Shown here piece after piece: positions 1-10,433 of a stretch of DNA of 64,000 bases. The number at the start of each line of letters is the position of its first letter. Within the stretch, counting starts at the first letter, position 1. Source of the DNA: Rattus norvegicus (lineage: Eukaryota > Chordata > Mammalia > Rodentia > Muridae); NCBI RefSeq assembly GCF_036323735.1, contig NC_086040.1:56583891-56647890 (forward strand), in the 5' to 3' direction. The position numbers and the translations under genes were made by a program. The notes beneath the pieces are model-generated. The model was not told the origin of the DNA. It saw nothing but the letters and a program-made list of their open reading frames with translations, and ran no database searches.

Positions 1-1578
1 GTGTTCAGCTTCAAAGTCAAGTTCCTACAAGCTTTTTCCGCATGGAAAGAACAGAACTCGACTGAGAATGTGTGATTCAGACAGGGAAACGCACTTTTTT
101 CTATATAGAGAGGTATGCTTATCACCTTCTAGGACCATTTAAAACAAAGCTTAATCACCAGGTAAGAACAATTCACTTGTAAAATGAAAAAAAAAAAGCT
201 GTTTTTTTATCTTCAAAGTCAACTTCCTACAAGCTTTTCCCTCTTGGAATGAACAGAATTCGCCAAAGAATGAGAGACTAAGACTGGGAAAAGCTTTTTC
301 AGTCTATATAAATAAGTCTGCTTTTTTACAGTCTAGAACCACTTAAAACTAAGATTATTGGTCAAGTAACAGCAATTCACTTTTCAAAACACTAGCTGTG
401 TGTTTATCTTCAAAGTCAACTTCCTACAAGCTTTACCCCCTTGGAAAGAACAGAATTCGCCAAAGAATGAGAGATTCAGACTTGGAAACCCATGTTTGTC
501 TATATTCAAAAGTCTGCTTTTTAGCCTCAAGAACAACTTAAATGTAAGCTTATTCGCCTAGTAACAGAAATTCACTTTTCAAAACACTCGCTGTGTGTTT
601 ATCTTCAAAGTCAACTTCCTACTAGCTTTTCCCTTTTGGAAGGAACAGAATTCACCAAAGAATGGGAGACTGAGACTGGGAAAAGCTTTTTCAGTCTATA
701 TGAATAAGTCTGCTTTTTACCATCTAGAACCAGTTAAAACTAAGCTTATTGGCCAAGTAACAGCAATTCATTTTGCAAAACACTAGCTGTGTGTTTATTT
801 CAAAGTCAACATCTTCTAAGCTCTTCCCCCTTGGAGAGAACAGAATTCACCTAAGAATGTCTGATTCAGACTGGGAAATGCAAGTATTGTCTACATTGAA
901 AGTCTGCTTTTTACTGTCTAGGACCACTTAAAACTAAGCCTATTGGCCAAGTAAGAGCAATTCACTTTGCAGATCATTAGCTCTGTGTTTATCTTCAAAG
1001 TGAACTTCCTACAAGCTTTTGCCGCTTGGAACGAACAGAATTCGCCAAAGAATGTTGGATTCAGACTGGGAAACCCATGTTTGGTCCACATAGAAAAGTC
1101 TGCTTTTTACTGTGTAGAACCACTTAAAACTAAGCTTATTGGCCAAGTAACAGCAATTCACTTTGCAAAACCCTAGCTGTGTGTTTATTTTCAATGTCAA
1201 CTTCCTACAAGCTTTTCATACTGGAAACAACAGAATTCTGCAAAGAATGTTGGATTCCGACTGGGAAACCCATGTTTTGTCTACATTGAAAAGTGTGCTT
1301 CTTACCCCATAGAACCCCTTAAAACTAAGCTTTTTCACCAAGTAACAGCCATTCACTCTGCAAATCACCAGCTTTGTGTTCAGCTTCAAACTCAAGTTCC
1401 TACAAGCTTTTCCCAATTGGAAGGAACAGAATTAGCCAAAGAATGAGATATTGAGACTGGGAAAAGGATTTTTCGTCTATATAGAAAAGTATGCTTTTTA
1501 CCATATAGAACTACTTAAAACTAAGCTTAATCACCAAGTAAGAACGATTCACTTTGTAAAAGGAAAAAAGGGGCTTTT

Positions 1579-1774
1579 TTTTTTATCTCCAAAGTCAACT
1601 TCCTACAAGCCTTTCCAGCCTGGAACGGACAGAATTCACCAAGGAATGTTTGATTCAGACTGAGAAAACCATGTTTTGTCTATATTGAAAAGTCTGCTTT
1701 TACCCACTAGAACCACTTAAAACTAAGAATATTCTCCTGGTAAGAACAATTCCCTTTGCAAAAACACTTGCTGT
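1579..1774 (+). repeat. Hybrid monomer m9/Z
   Basis: The 5' part is m9 (ATCTCCAAAG, CCAGCCTGG, GACTGAGAAAACC) and the 3' part is mZ (CTATATTG, CTTTTACCCACTAG, AATATTCTCCTGG). The switch lies within ATGTTTTGTC at 1671-1680, which both parents share. The same junction is in every 14-mer, both 12-mer types and the fronts of units 7 and 18, so it probably arose once. It removes the equivalent of three monomers. Confidence 0.92.
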
Positions 1775-2005
1775 GTGTTTGTCTTCAAAGTCAACTTTCT
1801 ACAAGATTTTCCTGCTTGGAACACACAGAATTTGGCAAAGAGTGAGAGATTGAGACTGGGAAAAGCTTTTTTAGAATATGTAGATAAGTATGCTTTTTAC
1901 CAACTAGAACTACTTAAAACAGAGCTTAATCCCAAAGTAAGAACAATTCACTTTGTAAAACACTAGCTGTGTGTTTATCTTCAAAGTTCACTTCCTCCAA
2001 ACTTT

Positions 2006-2022
2006 TCCCGATTGGAACGAAC
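2006..2022 (-). other. CENP-B box core match, unit 1 m11
   Basis: Plus strand TCCCGATTGGAACGAAC equals NCCCGNNTNNNNCGAAN, the reverse complement of the established core NTTCGNNNNANNCGGGN; all nine fixed bases fit. Against the fuller human consensus YTTCGTTGGAARCGGGA it fits 13 of 17. Confidence 0.75.
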
Positions 2023-4757
2023 ACGATTCCTCTAAGAATGTGTGAGTGAGACTGGGAAACACACGTTTTGTGTATATATAAAAGTCTGCTTTTTTCTCCT
2101 TTGAACCACTGAAAACTAAGCTTATTTTCCAAGTAACAGCACTTTACTTTGCAAAACACTACCTGTGTGTTTATCTTGAAAGTCAACTTCCTACAAGCTT
2201 TACACCCATGGAAAGGACAGAATTGGCCAAAGAATGAGAGATTCTGACTGGGAAAAACATGTTCGTCTATATTGAAAAGTCTGCTTTTTGCCTCAAGAAC
2301 CACTTAAAAGTAAGCTTCTTCGCCTAGTAACAGCAATTCACTTTGCAAAACACTAGCTGTGTGTTTATCTTGAAAGTCAACCTCCTACAAGCTTTTCCCT
2401 CTTGGAATGAAGAGAATTCGCCAAAGAATGAAAGACTGAGACTGGGAAAAGCTTTTTCAGTCTATATAAATAAGTGTGCTTTTTACCGTCTAGAACCACT
2501 TAAAACTAAGCTTATTGGTCAAGTAACAGCAATTCACTTTGCAAAACAGTAGCTGTGTGTTTATCTTCAAAGTCAACTTCCTACAAGCTTTTCCTGCTGG
2601 AAGGAACAGAATTCTCCAAAGATTGTTGGGTTCAGACTGGGAAATCCATGTTTTGTCTATATTGAAAAGTGTGCTTTTTTCCCTCTAGAACCACTTAGAG
2701 CTAAGCTTATTCGCCAAGTAACAGCGATTCACTTTGCAAATCATTAGCTTTGTGTTCAGCTTCAAAGTCAAGTTCCTACAAGCTTTTTCCGCATGGAAAG
2801 AACAGAACTCGACTGAGAATGTGTGATTCAGACAGGGAAACGCACTTTTTTCTATATAGAGAGGTATGCTTATCACCTTCTAGGACCATTTAAAACAAAG
2901 CTTAATCACCAGGTAAGAACAATTCACTTGTAAAATGAAAAAAAAAAAAGCTGTTTTTTTATCTTCAAAGTCAACTTCCTACAAGCTTTTCCCTCTTGGA
3001 ATGAACAGAATTCGCCAAAGAATGAGAGACTAAGACTGGGAAAAGCTTTTTCAGTCTATATAAATAAGTCTGCTTTTTTACAGTCTAGAACCACTTAAAA
3101 CTAAGATTATTGGTCAAGTAACAGCAATTCACTTTTCAAAACACTAGCTGTGTGTTTATCTTCAAAGTCAACTTCCTACAAGCTTTACCCCCTTGGAAAG
3201 AACAGAATTCGCCAAAGAATGAGAGATTCAGACTTGGAAACCCATGTTTGTCTATATTCAAAAGTCTGCTTTTTAGCCTCAAGAACAACTTAAAAGTAAG
3301 CTTATTCGCCTAGTAACAGAAATTCACTTTTCAAAACACTCGCTGTGTGTTTATCTTCAAAGTCAACTTCCTACTAGCTTTTCCCTTTTGGAAGGAACAG
3401 AATTCACCAAAGAATGGGAGACTGAGACTGGGAAAAGCTTTTTCAGTCTATATGAATAAGTCTGCTTTTTACCATCTAGAACCAGTTAAAACTAAGCTTA
3501 TTGGCCAAGTAACAGCAATTCATTTTGCAAAACACTAGCTGTGTGTTTATTTCAAAGTCAACATCTTCTAAGCTCTTCCCCCTTGGAGAGAACAGAATTC
3601 ACCTAAGAATGTCTGATTCAGACTGGGAAATGCAAGTATTGTCTACATTGAAAGTCTGCTTTTTACTGTCTAGGACCACTTAAAACTAAGCCTATTGGCC
3701 AAGTAAGAGCAATTCACTTTGCAGATCATTAGCTCTGTGTTTATCTTCAAAGTGAACTTCCTACAAGCTTTTGCCGCTTGGAACGAACAGAATTCGCCAA
3801 AGAATGTTGGATTCAGACTGGGAAACCCATGTTTGGTCCACATAGAAAAGTCTGCTTTTTACTGTGTAGAACCACTTAAAACTAAGCTTATTGGCCAAGT
3901 AACAGCAATTCACTTTGCAAAACCCTAGCTGTGTGTTTATTTTCAATGTCAACTTCCTACAAGCTTTTCATACTGGAAACAACAGAATTCTGCAAAGAAT
4001 GTTGGATTCCGACTGGGAAACCCATGTTTTGTCTACATTGAAAAGTGTGCTTCTTACCCCATAGAACCCCTTAAAACTAAGCTTTTTCACCAAGTAACAG
4101 CCATTCACTCTGCAAATCACCAGCTTTGTGTTCAGCTTCAAACTCAAGTTCCTACAAGCTTTTCCCAATTGGAAGGAACAGAATTAGCCAAAGAATGAGA
4201 TATTGAGACTGGGAAAAGGATTTTTCGTCTATATAGAAAAGTATGCTTTTTACCATATAGAACTACTTAAAACTAAGCTTAATCACCAAGTAAGAACGAT
4301 TCACTTTGTAAAAGGAAAAAAGGGGCTTTTTTTTTTATCTCCAAAGTCAACTTCCTACAAGCCTTTCCAGCCTGGAACGGACAGAATTCACCAAGGAATG
4401 TTTGATTCAGACTGAGAAAACCATGTTTTGTCTATATTGAAAAGTCTGCTTTTACCCACTAGAACCACTTAAAACTAAGAATATTCTCCTGGTAAGAACA
4501 ATTCCCTTTGCAAAAACACTTGCTGTGTGTTTGTCTTCAAAGTCAACTTTCTACAAGATTTTCCTGCTTGGAACACACAGAATTTGCCAAAGAGTGAGAG
4601 ATTGAGACTGGGAAAAGCTTTTTTAGAATATGTAGATAAGTATGCTTTTTACCAACTAGAACTACTTAAAACAGAGCTTAATCCCAAAGTAAGAACAATT
4701 CACTTTGTAAAACACTAGCTGTGTGTTTATCTTCAAAGTTCACTTCCTCCAAACTTT

Positions 4758-4774
4758 TCCCGATTGGAACGAAC
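4758..4774 (-). other. CENP-B box core match, unit 2 m11
   Basis: Same 17 bases as the unit 1 site, 2,752 bp further on. Confidence 0.75.
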
Positions 4775-4918
4775 ACGATTCCTCTAAGAATGTGTGAGTG
4801 AGACTGGGAAACACACGTTTTGTGTATATATAAAAGTCTGCTTTTTTCTCCTTTGAACAACTGAAAACTAAGCTTATTTTCCAAGTAACAGCACTTTACT
4901 TTGCAAAACACTACCTGT

Positions 4919-5113
4919 GTGTTTATCTTGAAAGTCAACTTCCTACAAGCTTTACACCCATGGAAAGGACAGAATTGGCCAAAGAATGAGAGATTCAGAC
5001 TGGGAAACCCATGTTTGTCTATATTCAAAAGTCTGCTTTTTAGCCTCAAGAACAACTTAAAAGTAAGCTTATTCGCCTAGTAACAGAAATTCACTTTGCA
5101 AAACACTAGCTGT
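4919..5113 (+). repeat. m12 with long m3-like conversion tract
   Basis: m12 at its start (ACACCCATGG, GAATTGGCC) but m3-like from about 5007 to 5092 (CCCATGTTTG, ATTCAAAAG, GAACAAC, GAAATTCAC). Unit 3 has the same structure at 7279-7473; unit 8 has a shorter patch. Confidence 0.85.
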
Positions 5114-5902
5114 GTGTTTATCTTGAAAGTCAACTTCCTACAAGGTTTTCCCTCTTGGAATGAAGAGAATTCGCCAAAGAATGAAAGACTGAGACTGGGA
5201 AAAGCTTTTTCAGTCTATATAAATAAGTGTGCTTTTTACCGTCTAGAACCACTTAAAACTATGCTTACTGGTCAAGTAACAGCAATTCACTTTGCAAAAC
5301 AGTAGCTGTGTGTTTATCTTGAAAGTCAACTTCCAACAAGCTATTCCTGCTGGAAGGAACAGAATTCTCCAAAGATTGTTGGATTCAGACTGGGAAATCC
5401 ATGTTTTGTCTATATTGAAAAGTGTGCTTTTTTCCCTCTAGAACCACTTAGAGCTAAGCTTATTCGCCAAGTAACAGCGATTCACTTTGCAAATCATTAG
5501 CTTTGTGTTCAGCTTCAAAGTCAAGTTCCTACAAGCTTTTTCCGCATGGAACGAACAGAACTCGACTGAGAATGTGTGATTCAGACAGGGAAACGCACTT
5601 TTTTCTATATAGAGAGGTATGCTTATCACCTTCTAGGACCATTTAAAACAAAGCTTAATCACCAGGTAAGAACAATTCACTTGTAAAATGAAAAAAAAAG
5701 GCTGTTTTTTTATCTTCAAAGTCAACTTCCTACAAGCTTTTCCCTCTTGGAATGAACAGAATTCGCCAAAGAATGAGAGACTAAGACTGGGAAAAGCTTT
5801 TTCAGTCTATATAAATAAGTCTGCATTTTTACAGTCTAGAACCACTTAAAACTAAGATTATTGGTCAAGTAAGAGCAATTCACTTTTCAAAACAGTAGCT
5901 GT

Positions 5903-6097
5903 GTGTTTATCTTCAAAGTCAACTTCCTATAAGCTTTACCCCCTTGGAAAGAACAGAATTGGCCAAAGAATGAGAGATTCAGACTGGGAAACCCATGTTT
6001 GTCTATATTCAAAAGTCTGCTTTTTAGCCTCAAGAACAACTTAAAAGTAAGCTTATTCGCCTAGTAACAGAAATTCACTTTGCAAAACACTAGCTGT
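5903..6097 (+). repeat. Hybrid monomer m3/12
   Basis: Follows m3 (TTTACCCCCTTGG, ATTCAAAAGTC, GAACAAC) up to GAAATTCACTTT, then GCAAAACAC as in m12, and the next monomer is m13. GAATTGGCC inside it is m12-like. The same hybrid occurs in units 4, 11 and 13. Confidence 0.88.
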
Positions 6098-6293
6098 GTG
6101 TTTATCTTGAAAGTCAACTTCCTACAAGGTTTTCCCTCTTGGAATGAAGAGATTTCGCCAAAGAATGAAAGACTGAGACTGGGAAAAGCTTTTTCAGTCT
6201 ATATAAATAAGTGTGCTTTTTACCGTCTAGAACCACTTAAAACTAAGCTTATTGGTCAAGTAACAGCAATTCACTTTGCAAAACAGTAGCTGT

Positions 6294-6487
6294 GTGTTTA
6301 TCTTCAAAGTCAACTTCCTAAAGCTTTTCCTGCTGGAAGGAACAGAATTCTCCAAAGATTGTTGGATTCAGACTGGGAAACCCATGTTTTGTCTACATTG
6401 AAAAGTGTGCTTCTTACCCCATAGAACCCCTTAAAACTAAGCTTTTTCACGAAGTAACAGCCATTCACTCTGCAAATCACCAGCTTT
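6294..6487 (+). repeat. Hybrid monomer m14/7
   Basis: Starts as m14 (CCTGCTGGAAGG, AAGATTGTTGG) and continues as m7 (CCCATG, CTACATTG, GCTTCTTACCCC). The switch lies in the shared GACTGGGAAA at 6371-6380. A base is missing in CTTCCTAAAGC. I see this junction only here. Confidence 0.9.
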
Positions 6488-7117
6488 GTGTTCAGCTTCA
6501 AACTCAAGTTCCTACAAGCTTTTCCCAATTGGAAGGAACAGAATTAGCCAAAGAATGAGATATTGAGACTGGGAAAAGGATTTTTCGTCTATATAGAAAA
6601 GTATGCTTTTTACCATATAGAACTACTTAAAACTAAGCTTAATCACCAAGTAAGAACGATTCACTTTGTAAAAGGAAAAAAGGGGCTTTTTTTTTTATCT
6701 CCAAAGTCAACTTCCTACAAGCCTTTCCAGCCTGGAACGGACAGAATTCACCAAGGAATGTTTGATTCAGACTGAGAAAACCATGTTTTGTCTATATTGA
6801 AAAGTCTGCTTTTACCCACTAGAACCACTTAAAACTAAGAATATTCTCCTGGTAAGAACAATTCCCTTTGCAAAAACACTTGCTGTGTGTTTGTCTTCAA
6901 AGTCAACTTTCTACAAGATTTTCCTGCTTGGAACACACAGAATTTGCCAAAGAGTGAGAGATTGAGACTGGGAAAAGCTTTTTTAGAATATGTAGATAAG
7001 TATGCTTTTTACCAACTAGAACTACTTAAAACAGAGCTTAATCCCAAAGTAAGAACAATTCACTTTGTAAAACACTAGCTGTGTGTTTATCTTCAAAGTT
7101 CACTTCCTCCAAACTTT

Positions 7118-7134
7118 TCCCGATTGGAACGAAC
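7118..7134 (-). other. CENP-B box core match, unit 3 m11
   Basis: Same 17 bases, 2,360 bp after the unit 2 site. The next site is 4,319 bp away because the 5-mer has none. Confidence 0.75.
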
Positions 7135-7864
7135 ACGATTCCTCTAAGAATGTGTGAGTGAGACTGGGAAACACACGTTTTGTGTATATATAAAAGTCTG
7201 CTTTTTTCTCCTTTGAACAACTGAAAACTAAGCTTATTTTCCAAGTAACAGCACTTTACTTTGCAAAACACTACCTGTGTGTTTATCTTGAAAGTCAACT
7301 TCCTACAAGCTTTACACCCATGGAAAGGACAGAATTGGCCAAAGAATGAGAGATTCAGACTGGGAAACCCATGTTTGTCTATATTCAAAAGTCTGCTTTT
7401 TAGCCTCAAGAACAACTTAAAAGTAAGCTTATTCGCCTAGTAACAGAAATTCACTTTGCAAAACACTAGCTGTGTGTTTATCTTGAAAGTCAACTTCCTA
7501 CAAGGTTTTCCCTCTTGGAATGAAGAGAATTCGCCAAAGAATGAAAGACTGAGACTGGGAAAAGCTTTTTCAGTCTATATAAATAAGTGTGCTTTTTACC
7601 GTCTAGAACCACTTAAAACTATGCTTACTGGTCAAGTAACAGCAATTCACTTTGCAAAACAGTAGCTGTGTGTTTATCTTGAAAGTCAACTTCCAACAAG
7701 CTATTCCTGCTGGAGGGAACAGAATTCTCCAAAGATTGTTGGATTCAGACTGGGAAATCCATGTTTTGTCTATATTGAAAAGTGTGCTTTTTTCCCTCTA
7801 GAACCACTTAGAGCTAAGCTTATTCGCCAAGTAACAGCGATTCACTTTGCAAATCATTAGCTTT

Positions 7865-8848
7865 GTGTCCAGCTTCAAAGTCAAGTTCCTACAAGCTTTT
7901 TCCGCATGGAACGAACAGAACTCGACTGAGAATGTGTGATTCAGACAGGGAAACGCACTTTTTTCTATATAGAGAGGTATGCTTATCACCTTCTAGGACC
8001 ATTTAAAACAAAGCTTAATCACCAGGTAAGAACAATTCACTTGTAAAATGAAAAAAAAAGGCTGTTTTTTTATCTTCAAAGTCAACTTCCTACAAGCTTT
8101 TCCCTCTTGGAATGAACAGAATTCGCCAAAGAATGAGAGACTAAGACTGGGAAAAGCTTTTTCAGTCTATATAAATAAGTCTGCATTTTTACAGTCTAGA
8201 ACCACTTAAAACTAAGATTATTGGTCAAGTAAGAGCAATTCACTTTTCAAAACAGTAGCTGTGTGTTTATCTTCAAAGTCAACTTCCTATAAGCTTTACC
8301 CCCTTGGAAAGAACAGAATTGGCCAAAGAATGAGAGATTCAGACTGGGAAACCCATGTTTGTCTATATTCAAAAGTCTGCTTTTTAGCCTCAAGAACAAC
8401 TTAAAAGTAAGCTTATTCGCCTAGTAACAGAAATTCACTTTGCAAAACACTAGCTGTGTGTTTATCTTGAAAGTCAACTTCCTACAAGGTTTTCCCTCTT
8501 GGAATGAAGAGAATTCGCCAAAGAATGAAAGACTGAGACTGGGAAAAGCTTTTTCAGTCTATATAAATAAGTGTGCTTTTTACCGTCTAGAACCACTTAA
8601 AACTAAGCTTATTGGTCAAGTAACAGCAATTCACTTTGCAAAACAGTAGCTGTGTGTTTATCTTCAAAGTCAACTTCCTACAAGCTTTTCCTGCTGGAAG
8701 GAACAGAATTCTCCAAAGATTGTTGGATTCAGACTGGGAAATCCATGTTTTGTCTATATTGAAAAGTGTGCTTTTTTCCCTCTAGAACCACTTAGAGCTA
8801 AGCTTATTCGCCAAGTAACAGCGATTCACTTTGCAAATCATTAGCTTT
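7865..8848 (+). repeat. HOR unit 4, 5-mer
   Basis: Order m1, m2, m3/12 hybrid, m13, m14, total 984 bp. A single exchange between the close paralogues m3 and m12 removes everything between them. It lacks m11 and therefore any complete CENP-B box. The first base triplet is GTGTCC rather than GTGTTC. A second 5-mer at 38259 has the same structure and length. Confidence 0.92.
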
Positions 8849-9051
8849 GTATTCAGCTTCAAAGTCAAGTTCCTACAAGCTTTTTCCGCATGGAATGAAC
8901 AGAACTCGACTGAGAATGTGTGATTCAGACAGGGAAACGCACTTTTTTCTATATAGAGAGGTATGCTTATCACCTTCTAGGACCATTTAAAACAAAGCTT
9001 AATCACCAGGTAAGAACAATTCACTTGTAAAATGAAAAAAAAAAGGCTGTT
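8849..9051 (+). repeat. Monomer m1 (reference copy)
   Basis: 203 bp, the longest type with m8. Diagnostic: TTCAGCTTCAAAGTCAAG, GACAGGGAAACGCAC, TATAGAGAGGTATGC and a terminal A-tract. The middle is close to mX and both ends are close to m8, so m1 looks like an old mosaic. The box position reads TTCCGCATGGAATGAAC here, two core mismatches; the C of CGAA is C, T or A in different HORs. Confidence 0.9.
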
Positions 9052-9057
9052 TTTTTT
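9035..9057 (+). repeat. A-tract/T-tract junction of m1 and m2
   Basis: Ten A, GGCTG, eight T: an imperfect inverted pair replacing the usual CACTAGCTGTGTG boundary. The A-run varies between HORs (11 in unit 1, 12 in unit 2, 9 in units 3, 4 and 6). Such a site could bend DNA or form a small hairpin. Confidence 0.8.
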
Positions 9058-9248
9058 ATCTTCAAAGTCAACTTCCTACAAGCTTTTCCCTCTTGGAATG
9101 AACAGAATTCGCCAAAGAATGAGAGACTAAGACTGGGAAAAGCTTTTTCAGTCTATATAAATAAGTCTGCTTTTTTACAGTCTAGAACCACTTAAAACTA
9201 AGATTATTTGTCAAGTAACAGCAATTCACTTTTCAAAACACTAGCTGT
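9052..9248 (+). repeat. Monomer m2 (reference copy)
   Basis: 197 bp. Starts in a T-run instead of GTGTTTA. Diagnostic: GACTAAGACTGGG, TATATAAATAAGTCTGC and CACTTTTCAAAACAC. Close paralogue of m4 and m13, with the AAAAGCTTTTT palindrome. Confidence 0.9.
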
Positions 9249-9443
9249 GTGTTTATCTTCAAAGTCAACTTCCTACAAGCTTTACCCCCTTGGAAAGAAC
9301 AGAATTCGCCAAAGAATGAGAGATTCAGACTGGGAAACCCATGTTTGTCTATATTCAAAAGTCTGCTTTTTAGCCTCAAGAACAACTTAAAAGTAAGCTT
9401 ATTCGCCTAGTAACAGAAATTCACTTTTCAAAACACTAGCTGT
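9249..9443 (+). repeat. Monomer m3 (reference copy)
   Basis: 195 bp. Diagnostic: AGCTTTACCCCCTTGG, CTATATTCAAAAGTC, CCTCAAGAACAAC and ACAGAAATTCAC. Close paralogue of m12; exchange between the two made the 5-mer and the type A 12-mer. Confidence 0.9.
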
Positions 9444-9639
9444 GTGTTTATCTTCAAAGTCAACTTCCTACAAGCTTTTCCCTTTTGGAACGAACAGAAT
9501 TCACCAAAGAATGGGAGACTGAGACTGGGAAAAGCTTTTTCAGTCTATATGAATAAGTCTGCTTTTTACCATCTAGAACCAGTTAAAACTAAGCTTATTG
9601 GCCAAGTAACAGCAATTCATTTTGCAAAACACTAGCTGT
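9444..9639 (+). repeat. Monomer m4 (reference copy)
   Basis: 196 bp. Diagnostic: CCCTTTTGGAACGAAC (a box with one core mismatch at 9479-9495), GGGAGACTGAG, TATATGAATAAG and CCAGTTAAAAC. Close to m2 and m13. Confidence 0.9.
9479..9495 (-). other. Near-miss CENP-B box in m4
   Basis: TCCCTTTTGGAACGAAC on the plus strand. Eight of nine core positions fit; the G of CCCG is T. In units 1 and 2 m4 reads GGAAGGAAC, adding a second mismatch. Confidence 0.6.
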
Positions 9640-9833
9640 GTGTTTATTTCAAAGTCAACATCTTCTAAGCTCTTCCCCCTTGGAGAGAACAGAATTCACC
9701 TAAGAATGTCTGATTCAGACTGGAAAATGCAAGTATTGTCTACATTGAAAGTCTGCTTTTTACTGTCTAGGACCACTTAAAACTAAGCCTATTGGCCCTG
9801 TAAGAGCAATTCACATTGCAGATCCTTAGCTCT
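9640..9833 (+). repeat. Monomer m5 (reference copy)
   Basis: 194 bp. Diagnostic: TTATTTCAAAGTCAACATC, GGAGAGAACAG, GCAAGTATTGTC and TAGGACCAC. It ends in GCAGATC rather than GCAAAACAC. In units 7, 10, 16 and 18 one base is missing at TTCTAGCTC. Confidence 0.9.
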
Positions 9834-10029
9834 GTGTTTATCTTCAAAGTGAACTTCCTACAAGCTTTTGCCGCTTGGAACGAACAGAATTCGCCAAAGA
9901 ATGTTGGATTCAGACTGGGAAACCCATGTTTGGTCCACATAGAAAAGTCTGCTTTTTACTGTCTAGAACCACTTAAAACTAAGCTTATTGGCCAAGTAAC
10001 AGCAATTCACTTTGCAAAACCCTAGCTGT
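9834..10029 (+). repeat. Monomer m6 (reference copy)
   Basis: 196 bp. Diagnostic: CAAAGTGAACTTCC, TTTTGCCGCTTGGAACG (one-mismatch box at 9869-9885), TTTGGTCCACATAG and the 3' end CAAAACCCTAG. Confidence 0.9.
9869..9885 (-). other. Near-miss CENP-B box in m6
   Basis: TGCCGCTTGGAACGAAC on the plus strand. Eight of nine core positions fit; the first C of CCCG is G. Confidence 0.6.
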
Positions 10030-10224
10030 GTGTTTATTTTCAATGTCAACTTCCTACAAGCTTTTCATACTGGCACCAACAGAATTCTGCAAAGAATGTT
10101 AGATTCCGACTGGGAAACCCATATTTTGTCTACATTGAAAAGTGTGCTTCTTACCCCATAGAACCCCTTAAAACTAAGCTTTTTCACCAAGTAACAGCCA
10201 TTCACTCTGCAAATCACCAGCTTT
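10030..10224 (+). repeat. Monomer m7 (reference copy)
   Basis: 195 bp. Diagnostic: TTATTTTCAATGTC, TTCATACTGG, GATTCCGACTGGG, CTACATTG and GTGTGCTTCTTACCCC. Related to m14. It is the second monomer of every nested 10-mer. Confidence 0.9.
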
Positions 10225-10427
10225 GTGTTCAGCTTCAAACTCAAGTTCCTACAAGCTTTTCCCAATTGGAAGGAACAGAATTAGCCAAAGAATGAGATAT
10301 TGAGACTGGGAAAAGGATTTTTTGTCTATATAGAAAAGTATGCTTTTTACCATATAGAACTACTTAAAACAAAGCTTAATCACCAAGTAAGAACAATTCA
10401 CTTTGTAAAAGGAAAAAAGGGGCTTTT
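10225..10427 (+). repeat. Monomer m8 (reference copy)
   Basis: 203 bp. Diagnostic: TTCAGCTTCAAACTC, CCCAATTGGAAGG, GATATTGAGACTGGG and AAAAGGATTTTT. It ends in the A6-G4-C block before the T-run of m9. Related to m1 at its ends and m10 in its 3' half. Confidence 0.9.
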
Positions 10428-10433
10428 TTTTTT
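10413..10433 (+). repeat. A-tract/T-tract junction of m8 and m9
   Basis: Six A, GGGG, C, ten T. This is the second boundary where A- and T-runs replace the normal junction; the T-run varies by one or two bases between HORs. Confidence 0.8.

Larger units (their letters stand above)
1..2751 (+). repeat. HOR unit 1, 14-mer
   Basis: Order m1-m8, m9/Z hybrid, m10-m14. It starts at the GTGTTCAGC of m1, so the window edge falls on a monomer boundary. The A-tract at the m1/m2 junction has 11 A here. It is almost identical to the next unit as far as m11: T543 against A3295, G1835 against C4587 and one A in the tract are the differences I noticed. In m1 the CENP-B-box position reads GGAAAGAAC, so CGAA is lost. 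Confidence 0.93.
2752..5504 (+). repeat. HOR unit 2, 14-mer
   Basis: Same monomer order as unit 1, with a 12-A tract at the m1/m2 junction. From m12 onward it departs from unit 1: m12 carries a long m3-like tract from about 5007 to 5092, and m14 begins like m12 (CTTGAAAGTCAACTTCCAAC then AAGCTATTCC). The right third was therefore replaced by sequence from another HOR type, by crossover or conversion. Confidence 0.93.
5505..7864 (+). repeat. HOR unit 3, 12-mer type A
   Basis: Order m1, m2, m3/12 hybrid, m13, m14/7 hybrid, m8, m9/Z, m10-m14. It can be read as two jumps: from the 3' end of m3 into the m12/m13 boundary, then from m14 back into m7. From 6388 rightward it tracks unit 2 closely, including the m3-like tract in m12 and the m12-like start of m14. 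Confidence 0.9.

Noticed and set aside
9884..9905. A CENP-B box starting at GAATTCGCCAAAGAATG
   Set aside because: TTCG and the central A fit, but the required CGGG is replaced by ATGA or ATGT in all monomers.
10413..10433. Rho-independent terminator at the A6-G4-C-T10 block
   Set aside because: The context is a eukaryotic satellite with no gene upstream, and the G-run has no complementary C-run for a stem.
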